A stretch of DNA of 64,000 nt, taken from Armatimonadota bacterium (GTDB taxonomy: Bacteria > Armatimonadota > Hebobacteria > CAIYQO01). Below are positions 26,558 through 33,252 of the stretch, in pieces; position 1 is the stretch's first letter, and each line of letters begins with the position of its first letter. The stretch spans positions 1-64,000 of the forward strand of contig JAKPKV010000030.1 in assembly GCA_029553475.1 (NCBI GenBank), written 5' to 3'. The position numbers and the translations under genes are program-made. Below the pieces are notes generated by a model, which saw nothing but the letters and a program-made list of their open reading frames with translations, did no database searches and was not told the origin of the DNA.

Positions 26558-26772
26558 CGCCTCCGCCGTTCAGTGTACCCATTCGGCCGCGCACGTGTCC
26601 AGCAGAGACAACGCGACCGCGTTGCTGAAAGGCGCCGTGCCTCCGCCATTCGCCCTGCGTGATGTGTATTACTCCGTTATGTGTGTGCTCCCGAATGCGG
26701 TGACGGCCTCCTTTGCAGGAGTGCGGCCGCGCGGAACGGAAGAAAAAGGCCGGCTCCTCCGAACATGCCCTG

Positions 26773-26870
26773 ACTGGGGCCGTGGAGTTGCACTCCGCAC
26801 GAATGCCCTCACCCTGTCGTTGAACACAGAGCGTGCCAACGCGTGCGGAGTGCAACTCCGCGGCCCCAGT
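26773..26870. repeat. Paired palindromic repeat, 29-bp arms
   Basis: Arms 26773-26801 (ACTGGGGCCGTGGAGTTGCA...) and 26842-26870 are reverse complements with one mismatch. Each arm contains the small hairpin GGAGTTGCACTCC. A single arm also occurs at 45025-45050, so this is a dispersed palindromic unit. Confidence 0.65.
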
Positions 26871-26896
26871 GGTGGGCGGGGCGTCCCCCGGATTGG

Positions 26897-27062
26897 TGCT
26901 CTTTGACACATTGTTTCCGCTCTGGTGGGCTGTTCATCGAGAGGCTTCCGTCCCCCGGATTCAAATCCGGGGCTGGAGCCACGAAGTCCACCGGCGTGGA
27001 CTGGCCGGATTGGGCCGACGGACCGGATACCGGGCAGCGCGGAAGGAATTTGGCAAAGAGCA
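26897..27062. repeat. MITE family 3, copy 1
   Basis: Ends TGCTCTTTGACACATTG and CAATTTGG-type complement near 27039-27062 (GGAATTTGGCAAAGAGCA) form inverted repeats. The interior has a hairpin CCCCGGAT-TCAA-ATCCGGGG and the sequence GACGGACCGGATACC. The reverse complement matches the element at 46772-46947 along most of its length, including the hairpin with a changed loop. Confidence 0.65.
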
Positions 27063-27148
27063 TGTACTCCGCCCACCCATTATTCGGCCCTCGCCGGCCC
27101 GGCCAACGGCCTGCCGAGCAATATCTCCACGTAGCGCGCGATGCCATA

Positions 27149-27348
27149 TGTAGTGGGTCGTCACGTTGCACCGTGCGCTGTAGTCCGCGCCCTCTTGCCT
27201 GCCCCGATGGCATCGTGGGCGGCGCGTGGTGACGCATTGCTACATCGTGCCCGATGATGGTAGTGTCGGACACCGTTGCGCATGTTGGTCACACGCGCCA
27301 CGGAGGGCGCGGACTACAGCGCACGGTGCAACGTGACAACCCGCTACA
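27149..27348. repeat. MITE family 4, copy 1, with 46-bp terminal inverted repeats
   Basis: Arm 27149-27194 (TGTAGTGGGTCGTCACGTTG, then CACCGTGCGCTGTAGTCC, GCGCCCTC) and arm 27303-27348 are reverse complements at 44 of 46 positions. The ~108-bp interior has no ORF and matches, in the opposite orientation, the element at 56755-56945. It ends 14 nt from the stop codon of the GAF-GGDEF gene. Together with the two preceding elements it fills the gap 26558-27361; bases 26558-26772 hold nothing recognisable. Confidence 0.75.
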
Positions 27349-27361
27349 GCCGCACGTCGCC

Positions 27362-28474
27362 TCACTGCTCTCCCGTCGTCTCCAGCGCCTCGTCCCAATC
27401 GAAAAACACCTGGTTGCCGCCGAGCGCTTTGCTCTGCAGCAGGCAGCGCTGGGATTTGGCGAGCAGCTCGTCCGCGGAGACGACGCGGTTGGACAGGCAG
27501 GCGACGCCGACGCTGGCGGTGAGGTGCCAGCTACCTTCCGGCACCTCAAAACTCAACCCCGACAGGCGGTCGCGGAGGCGCTCCGCCACCACCACCGCGC
27601 CGATGCCCGGCGTCACCGGCAGCAGCACGAAGAAGAGGTCGTCGGACAGGCGTACCGCGACGTCCCGCCCGCGGATGCTGTGCGTCAGCGTCTGCGCCAC
27701 CTGCCGCACGACGTTGGAGGCGAAAGAGATGCCGTACGCCTCGCAGACCGCCTTGTACCGGTCAATTTCGATGCGGAGCAGCGAGACGTTGCCGCCGGTC
27801 TGGACGCCTTCGGACACCACGCGCTCCAGCTCGAGGTCGAAGTACGCGGCATTCGCCAGCCCGGTGAGGGCGTCGGTGTATTCGTCATGTCCCTGCCAGT
27901 CGCCGCGCTCATCCAGCTTGCGGTGCGCGAGATCCAGGCGCGCTTGCAGGCGGCGTTCGCGCAGGGCGGAGGCGAGCAGATAGCCGATCAGCCGCAGCGT
28001 CTCGGCGACCAGCGGCGCCGGCGCCGCGGGCAGGTCCAGCGCAATCGCCCCCATCGGCGCCCCGCGGGTCACCAGCGGGATGAGGAGCAGGCCCTGCATG
28101 TCCGCCGCCCCCGGCGTGCCGGAGCCGCCGTCGCGGGTCTCGCCGGATTCCAGCGCGGCATCCGAGCCCAGGCGCTGCGCCGCGCCGCCGATTTCCGGCA
28201 GCAATCGCTCGATGAGCGGGGTGAGGCCCGCCAGGCGGGACGGGTCTTGCCCGCGACCGTGCAGGTGGGCGGCGATGGTGAATTGCTCGCCGTCGTGCAT
28301 GAAGATGGCGCCGGCACGCGGGCGCATCACCTCGCTCAAGCGGGTGAGCACCATGTCCAGCAAGGGCCCTTCGTCACGGATGGTCAGCGTCGCCCCGGCG
28401 ATGGCATTCGCCGCGAGCGCCAGCGATGCGGTGAGGGGAGAAGCTTCATCGAGGTAGGGAGATTGGGATGACAT
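27362..28474 (-). CDS. GAF-GGDEF protein with degenerate GGDEF motif
   Basis: The 370-residue cytoplasmic protein has a GAF-type sensor region (~35-170, PLLDMVLTRLSEVMRPRAG to LLLIPLVTRGAPMGAIALDL) and a diguanylate-cyclase fold (~198-365, YTDALTGLANAAYFDLELE). The GGDEF signature reads SDDLF (277-281), so catalysis is doubtful; it may bind c-di-GMP or GTP or be an inactive regulator. The C-terminal SVGVACLSN and helix are otherwise normal. ATG 28474 follows GAGGATAGATACC; an in-frame ATG at 28489 is less well placed. It is divergent from the NagA-like gene. Confidence 0.75.
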   Translation of the reverse strand: MSSQSPYLDEASPLTASLALAANAIAGATLTIRDEGPLLDMVLTRLSEVMRPRAGAIFMHDGEQFTIAAHLHGRGQDPSRLAGLTPLIERLLPEIGGAAQRLGSDAALESGETRDGGSGTPGAADMQGLLLIPLVTRGAPMGAIALDLPAAPAPLVAETLRLIGYLLASALRERRLQARLDLAHRKLDERGDWQGHDEYTDALTGLANAAYFDLELERVVSEGVQTGGNVSLLRIEIDRYKAVCEAYGISFASNVVRQVAQTLTHSIRGRDVAVRLSDDLFFVLLPVTPGIGAVVVAERLRDRLSGLSFEVPEGSWHLTASVGVACLSNRVVSADELLAKSQRCLLQSKALGGNQVFFDWDEALETTGEQ

Positions 28475-28637
28475 GGTATCTATCCTCATGATTGATGACG
28501 GACGATAGAATTTTCGGCTACGTCTGCCGACAACTGAAGGCCCTTCTTAAGCGGCATGTGCGAGAGGAATTCCTCCGGATAACTGTAATTAAAGTATACC
28601 AGACACGCGCCAGACTGACTATTCCATGAGGTAGATT

Positions 28638-29846
28638 ATGCGAAAATGCCCGGCCTGTGATGCCCCCTACACCGTGCTCGATGCCCTGTGCCCGCAATGC
28701 GGCCGCGAGCTGCCTGCGCCCTATGAAGGGTATGACGGCGCTCCCGCCCACCCCGAGAGCGACGCCATCAACGCCGACGCGGTGCTCGCCGCCATCGTCA
28801 ATGATGATATGCCGGAGAGTACCGTCATCCTCTCCGGCGCCGAGGTGATGCTGGGCGACGCCACCTATCCCCGTGGGGCGGTGGTGGTGGCCGACGGGAA
28901 AATCACCGAGGTGCTGAATTTCCCCATCACCGACCCGGACAGCAGCGCCACCTTCGTGGACCTGTCGGGCATGCTCCTCGCCGCCGGCTTCGTGAACATG
29001 AGTCCGGCGCTGCCCGCCGCGCCAGTGACCCCGGCCGCCTTCACCGCGATGGCCGTGAACGCGGCCGCCGGCGGGGTGACCACGCTGATGCCGCGCATCG
29101 CCCCGCGGTCGACCGCGGAGTTGGCGGCGGCGCTGGACGCCTTCCGCGCCGCGCTGTCCACGCCCGCGCCCGGCGCGCGCCTTGCCGGCCTGCGCGTCGA
29201 AACGCCCTTCCACGCGCCGGCGCTGGGCGGGCTCGCGCTGGACGATCCCGCCGCGCGGGAGATGCTGCCGCTCATCATCGAGCACAGCGACATCGTCCGC
29301 ATCGTGACGCTGGCGCCGGAGCTGCCCAGCGCGTACGAGCTGCTGCATCGCCTGCGTGAGGCGGGCATCCTGGTCTCGCTGGGCGCCTCCGAGGCCGAGT
29401 ATGAGGACGCGCTGGAGGCGCTGGAAGCGGGCGCCACCCACGTGACGCGCCTCTTTGAGCAGATGCCGCCGCTGCAGCCGCTGGCGCCCGGCCTGGCCGG
29501 CGCGGCGCTGGAACGTGATGAGTTGTTCGTCGAGTTCACCTGTGACGCGGCGGTCATCCATCCGGCCATCATCTCGACCGTCATTTCGGCCAAGGGCGCC
29601 GAGCGCGCGCTGCCCGCCGCGCCCGACGGCGAACCGCTCACCGCCGTGCGCATGCTGGTGGAGGACGTCGGCTGGGATGTGGGAGAAGCGCTCTCCATGC
29701 TCGCCGCCACCCCCGCGCTCTGCCTGGGCGGCGCGAATTTCGGCGCCCTGCAGGTCGGCGCGGTGGCCGATCTCGTCATCCTCGATCCGGAGCTGCATCC
29801 CGTCGCCACCCTCGTCGGCGGCGGCACGGTCTGGCAGCGCGGGTGA
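28638..29846 (+). CDS. Zinc-ribbon protein with NagA-like amidohydrolase domain, probably inactive
   Basis: The 402-residue protein begins with a zinc ribbon (C4PAC7 and C18PQC21), then an amidohydrolase-superfamily domain closest to N-acetylglucosamine-6-phosphate deacetylase: VVVADGKITEVLNF, MLLAAGFVNMSPAL, GVTTLMPRIAP, RVETPF, THVTRLFEQMPPL, VEFTCDAAVIHPAI and the C-terminal LAATPALCLGGANFGALQVG...ADLVILD. The GF(I/V)D-x-H-x-H site is GFVNMSPA and the catalytic TDA loop seems to be VISAKGAE, so key residues are missing. It may bind a sugar or act as a regulator. It was placed in NagA by the order of blocks; a different amidohydrolase is possible. The start at 28638 precedes the ribbon directly. 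Confidence 0.65.
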   Translation: MRKCPACDAPYTVLDALCPQCGRELPAPYEGYDGAPAHPESDAINADAVLAAIVNDDMPESTVILSGAEVMLGDATYPRGAVVVADGKITEVLNFPITDPDSSATFVDLSGMLLAAGFVNMSPALPAAPVTPAAFTAMAVNAAAGGVTTLMPRIAPRSTAELAAALDAFRAALSTPAPGARLAGLRVETPFHAPALGGLALDDPAAREMLPLIIEHSDIVRIVTLAPELPSAYELLHRLREAGILVSLGASEAEYEDALEALEAGATHVTRLFEQMPPLQPLAPGLAGAALERDELFVEFTCDAAVIHPAIISTVISAKGAERALPAAPDGEPLTAVRMLVEDVGWDVGEALSMLAATPALCLGGANFGALQVGAVADLVILDPELHPVATLVGGGTVWQRG

Positions 29847-29926
29847 CGGCGGCGCCGCGCGTCGCGCCTGATTTTCGCAAGCGTGCCACCGTCTCACCAA
29901 CGATCCGCCCACCTACGGCATCTCTC

Positions 29927-30095
29927 TAAGAAATTGTCCGAGCAGTCTCGGTGTGGGACTGCCGAGGGGATGCCGGCCGGGATCACGGCGGACGGCCGAG
30001 GTGCTACCGAGAGAGATAGGGTGAGGACGGCCAACGCCGAGCCAGGCCGGAAGCCACCAGCAGGCACGCGCCGAGACTGCTCGGACAGTTTCTCA
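29927..30095. repeat. MITE family 1, full copy
   Basis: The ends TAAGAAATTGTCCGAGCAGT and ACTGCTCGGACAGTTTCT are 24-bp inverted repeats (AGAAAYTGTCCGAGCAGTCTCGG). The interior contains GGACGGCCAACGCCGAGCCAG and GGCACGCGCCGAGAC, shared with copies at 14772 and 33146. It ends about 15 nt before the likely original start of the sigma factor gene and occupies most of the gap 29847-30109. Confidence 0.75.
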
Positions 30096-30109
30096 GTGAG
30101 GATAGCGGG

Positions 30110-31795
30110 ATGGCTGACAGAGAAGTGCACGGATTGGATGCCATGTAGGCAGCGCACCAGCAGGCCATTCGGCGCCTGTTGATCGGCCTCACGCGGGACA
30201 TTGATCTGGCCGATGACCTGGCGCAGGAGACGTATCTGCACGCGCGCCGAGGCTTTGCCGGTTATCGCGGCGGAGAGGCGTGCGCGTGGTTCGCGGCCAT
30301 CGCCCGCCAGGTATTTTTTCACTATCTCCGGCGGCGCCGTGCGCATCGCGAATTGCCCATCGAGGAGGCTACCGACGCCACCGCGACTTTCCCCGCGGAT
30401 CATGCCATCCTGCTCGACCTGCGCCAGGCGATCGCCGCCCTCCCCGCCACGTTACGCGAGGCGCTGTTGCTGAAGCATTACGGCGGTTTCTCGTACCAGG
30501 AGATCGCCCAACGGCAACACTCCCCGGAAGGCACCGCCAAATGGCGCGTCTCCGCTGCCATCACCCGTCTGAAAGCCGCGTTACGCACCACGGAGGAACA
30601 GACCATGGCCTGCCGTACGCTGCGGGGAATCCGCCTGGTGGATTATTTGAGCGGTGTCCTGCCCGAAAAAGACGCACGCCGCATCCGCGCCCACCTGGAA
30701 CGCTGTGCCGCCTGCAAGCGGGACGCCGAGACGCTGCGCAGACTCGTCGCCACCCTTGATGCCGTCGAAGGGGACTTCTGCGCGACGCAGATCATTGAGT
30801 TGGATACGCGGGGAGTGCCCACCAAATACTGCTGGTCGAGTACGGCGAACGTTTTCCCGTTCCCCATGCCCACCGAATGGTGGATGCTGGAAAAAGAATT
30901 TGTCGCCGATTACGCGATGGTCGAGGGGCACGAGGTGGTGTTGGAGCAATTGCCGGGCAACCCGCGGCAATATCAGTATGAGGCCGTACGCCCGACCGTC
31001 GCACCACCCGGCGGACGGATGAACGCGCTTTTCGTCTTTCACCCCATCGGCCGCGACGGCTGCGCGGAACAACTGGATGAGGGCCGCTGGCGCTTCACCG
31101 TCGAGACCTCGCCCAACACTGGTCAGGACTGGGTTTTCACCCATGCCATCCGCCTGCCTCCGGGGGCACGGCTCTCGCACGCCAGCCCGCAACCCACGGA
31201 TGTGCACGAGGGGTGCGGCGTCACCGTCATCTGGCGAACCCTGCTGCGCCGCATCACCACGGCGCCGCCTCCGGGGCAGTCGCCGATCCAGTTCCGGTGT
31301 ACCATTGCCTATGCGCAAACCATCACCGCGGCTCCCGCCGAACCGGTGCCACATCCCACTGGCATGGTGATCCGCGCCCCGGACATCGTCTTTACGATCC
31401 TCGAGGATCCTCGTACCGCGACTACGGAAGAAGCGCTGGCCCGCTACCGCGCCGCACTGGCCGCCGCGATGGTCACGCCGAAAGCGTGGCTTGTGCTCGG
31501 GATCGAGCTGTACCGCCACCGCCGCTGGTCGGAAGCTCTCGACGCCGTGGCCCGCGCCGCCGCCCATCCCGAGCGCGTCTTTCCCCCCTATCATCTCTGC
31601 GCGCTCACCTGGCAAGGTCAACTGCTCGATCTGCTCAACCGCCGTGATGAGGCCGTGACATGCTATAGACAAGCCTTGGCACGCTATCCACACGATAGCG
31701 AGTATGCGTTTCGCCAGCGGCAGTACGGCATTGACATGAACCGCCGGGTGATCGAGCACCGCCTGCACAGGCCGTTCAGCGGAGAAGAGCTGTGA
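30110..31795 (+). CDS. ECF sigma factor fused to anti-sigma-type zinc finger and TPR region; in-frame amber codon at 30146
   Basis: ATG 30110 follows GAGGATAGCGGG and reads 12 codons to a TAG at 30146-30148, then stays open to 31795; a TTG at 30179 would restart translation for 538 residues. The TTG-numbered product has sigma region 2 (DIDLADDLAQETYLHARRG), region 4 (~75-140: LPATLREALLLKHYGGFSYQ, QEIAQ), a zf-HC2 motif H172-x3-C176-x2-C179 in AHLERCAACK as in anti-sigma factors, a ~230-residue beta-rich part I do not recognise, and C-terminal TPR-like helices. No membrane helix. It may be a nonsense-mutated, suppressed or restarted gene. The internal ATG 30605 has its own ribosome site and could yield an anti-sigma form. 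Confidence 0.65.
30592..30607 (+). promoter_or_regulatory. Internal ribosome-binding site and start inside the sigma fusion
   Basis: GGAGGA (30592-30597) lies 7 nt before ATG 30605, in the same frame as the sigma fusion. Starting here would give a ~396-residue protein that begins just before the anti-sigma-type zinc finger (MACRTLRGIRLVDYLSG). Confidence 0.5.
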
Positions 31796-31879
31796 GATAG
31801 GGGCTCGCGTATCACCCGCGGCGGCGGCACGGCCGGGCAGCGCGGCGCCGTGCTGTGCGCTGACTCGCCCACACGCCTG

Positions 31880-31908
31880 TTGACAGCCGGACAACACCGG
31901 AGTACAAT
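31880..31908 (+). promoter_or_regulatory. Strong sigma-70-type promoter for the leader/methyltransferase unit
   Basis: TTGACA (31880-31885), a 17-bp spacer and TACAAT (31903-31908). This is a perfect -35 and a 5-of-6 -10, predicting transcription from about 31915. Confidence 0.7.
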
Positions 31909-31940
31909 ATATGTATATTCTTACTCGGGAGCAGGGCGCG

Positions 31941-32024
31941 GTGATCCATAGCACCAATGGCGGATTCTGGTATTACTTTACGTGCGACATACCGCGTGCC
32001 GCCTGGGTGACGCCGGCTCCGTGA
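31941..32024 (+). CDS. Putative 27-codon leader peptide with FWYYF cluster
   Basis: A GTG start at 31941 follows GGGAG by 9 nt on the predicted transcript. The peptide contains Phe-Trp-Tyr-Tyr-Phe at codons 9-13 (31965-31979) and another Trp before the TGA at 32022. An in-frame ATG at 31911 would give 37 residues but lies upstream of the predicted transcription start. The codons for Ala-Ala-Trp-Val overlap a sequence that can pair with the downstream terminator, as in transcription attenuators. It is short, so coding is inferred from start signals and geometry. Confidence 0.5.
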   Translation: MIHSTNGGFWYYFTCDIPRAAWVTPAP

Positions 32025-32065
32025 TGTCGGCGCAATAACGGAAAAACCCTCCACACCGCAGGCGG
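31999..32065 (+). promoter_or_regulatory. Predicted antiterminator pairing
   Basis: CCGCCTGGGTG (31999-32009, inside the leader peptide frame) is complementary to the terminator's left arm CACCGCAGGCGG (32054-32065) over 11 bp with one bulged G. Formation would block the terminator. Confidence 0.5.
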
Positions 32066-32082
32066 ACCGCCTGCGGTGTTTT
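32053..32082 (+). terminator. Intrinsic terminator upstream of the methyltransferase gene
   Basis: ACACCGCAGGC and GCCTGCGGTGT form an 11-bp GC-rich stem over a short GGACC loop, followed by TTTT. It lies 33 nt before the methyltransferase start, so it either ends a small RNA of ~165 nt or works as an attenuator. Confidence 0.75.
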
Positions 32083-32114
32083 CGTATATCCGGTGTCTGA
32101 GAAGGAGTGCTGCC

Positions 32115-32885
32115 ATGAACGCGTTGGCTGTTGCGGAACGCACGATGTCCCTCCCCCGGCTGCCGTTGGAGCCGGATCTGTTCGGCCGTGTGCTGGACGA
32201 CTGCCACCGGGGCATCTCGACGGAGTATTTTCTTCGTCGGGACGACAACCTGCTGGAGCGCGACAGCAGCCTGCGCTATTTCCGCGCCTGGCACGAGATG
32301 CCCGCGCATCATCGCTGCCTGCTCACCCATGCCCGCGGGCGCGTGCTGGACGTGGGCGCCGGCGCCGGGCAGCATACCCTCGTCCTGCAGGAGCGCGGGC
32401 TGGCGGTCACCGCCATTGACGCCTCACCGCTGGCGGTGGAGGTCTGCCGCCGGCGCGGGGTGCGCGACGCCCGCGAGATGGACGCCCACGTGCTGCGCTT
32501 CCCCGCCGGCTCGTTCGATACCGTGCTCTTCATGCAGCAGACGCTGGGGCTGGCCGGCACGCCGGAGGGGCTGCGCTACCTGCTGCGGCGCCTGCATCGC
32601 CTCGTCGCCGACGGCGGGCAGTTGCTCGCCGACATCGCCACCCCTGCCGACGCCCTCCAGCCCGGCCATCGCCGCTACCAGCATCAGAACCGCGCCCTCG
32701 GCCGCTATCCCGGCACCGTGCGCCAGCGCATCGAATACCAGGGCATGCGCGGCCTCGATTTCGACTGGCTGCTCCTCCCCCTCGACGACCTGCGCGCCCT
32801 CTGCGCCGATACCGGCTGGAAAATCACCCGCTGCGTGCAGGTGGACGCCAACGCCACCTATGCCATCGCGCTGGGCAAGGTGTGA
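32115..32885 (+). CDS. Class I SAM-dependent methyltransferase
   Basis: The 256-residue protein has the Rossmann methyltransferase core: motif I VLDVGAGAGQHTLVL, the acidic strand-2 end AVTAIDAS, DAHVLRFPAGSFDTVLFMQQ (motifs II/III region) and HRLVADGGQLLADI. The N-terminal ~75 residues (with LFGRVLDDCHRGI) may form a lid for the substrate. GAAGGAG before ATG 32115 sets the start. The substrate is unknown: a small molecule is most likely from the methyltransferase-11/25 type core. It is separated from the sigma fusion by a promoter, a leader peptide and a terminator, so it is probably regulated by attenuation. Confidence 0.8.
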   Translation: MNALAVAERTMSLPRLPLEPDLFGRVLDDCHRGISTEYFLRRDDNLLERDSSLRYFRAWHEMPAHHRCLLTHARGRVLDVGAGAGQHTLVLQERGLAVTAIDASPLAVEVCRRRGVRDAREMDAHVLRFPAGSFDTVLFMQQTLGLAGTPEGLRYLLRRLHRLVADGGQLLADIATPADALQPGHRRYQHQNRALGRYPGTVRQRIEYQGMRGLDFDWLLLPLDDLRALCADTGWKITRCVQVDANATYAIALGKV

Positions 32886-33145
32886 CGACAGCCGAACCGC
32901 GTGCGGAATTGCGGCACGCGGCGGGACGGGTATCCCATGCGCATGCAGATCAGGTGACCAATCCATCCCGTTCGTCGTGAGGCACGCAGCGGAGCGGCGT
33001 GTCCCCCGTCGCATCCCCCATCGCTTGAGCGTGCGGAGTTGCTGACGGTTGCAGACACGCACAGTGGGGACAGTCCCGGTGCAGCCCCATTGCCGCCATC
33101 GAGCAGATGCTCCGCGGCACCCCCATGTTTCCCGCCTCCGCATAG
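32886..33145. other. Intergenic gap after the methyltransferase gene
   Basis: The gap contains a hairpin near 32897-32921 (CCGCGTG and CACGCGG) that may end the methyltransferase transcript, and a 27-bp sequence at 32980-33006 that recurs inverted at 34771-34797. Nothing else is recognisable. Confidence 0.4.
32980..33006. repeat. 27-bp repeat, left member of an inverted pair flanking the FAD oxidoreductase gene
   Basis: AGGCACGCAGCGGAGCGGCG and the following TGTCCCC match the reverse complement of 34771-34797 at 26 of 27 positions. Confidence 0.55.
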
Positions 33146-33213
33146 CGGCCAACGCCGAGCCAGGCCGGAAGGCACCAGCTGGCACGCGCCGAGACCTTTC
33201 GGACAGTTTCTTA
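33146..33213. repeat. MITE family 1, right-end fragment
   Basis: CGGCCAACGCCGAGCCAGGC and GGCACGCGCCGAGACC match the right half of the 29927 copy and end GGACAGTTTCTTA. The left end is missing. It lies 40 nt past the stop of the FAD oxidoreductase gene. Confidence 0.6.
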
Positions 33214-33252
33214 CTGATCCTTGCCGTAGCTTGGCGCCTGTGCGTGCGATCG

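Noticed and set aside
26950-26980. tRNA-like T-arm (GGATTCAAATCC).
   Set aside because: It is a simple 8-bp hairpin of the family-3 MITE, repeated at 46869-46888 with another loop; no cloverleaf could be built around it.
26558-27361. Several overlapping short frames on both strands in the repeat gap.
   Set aside because: They cross inverted-repeat elements and change between copies; none has a start signal or similarity to known proteins.
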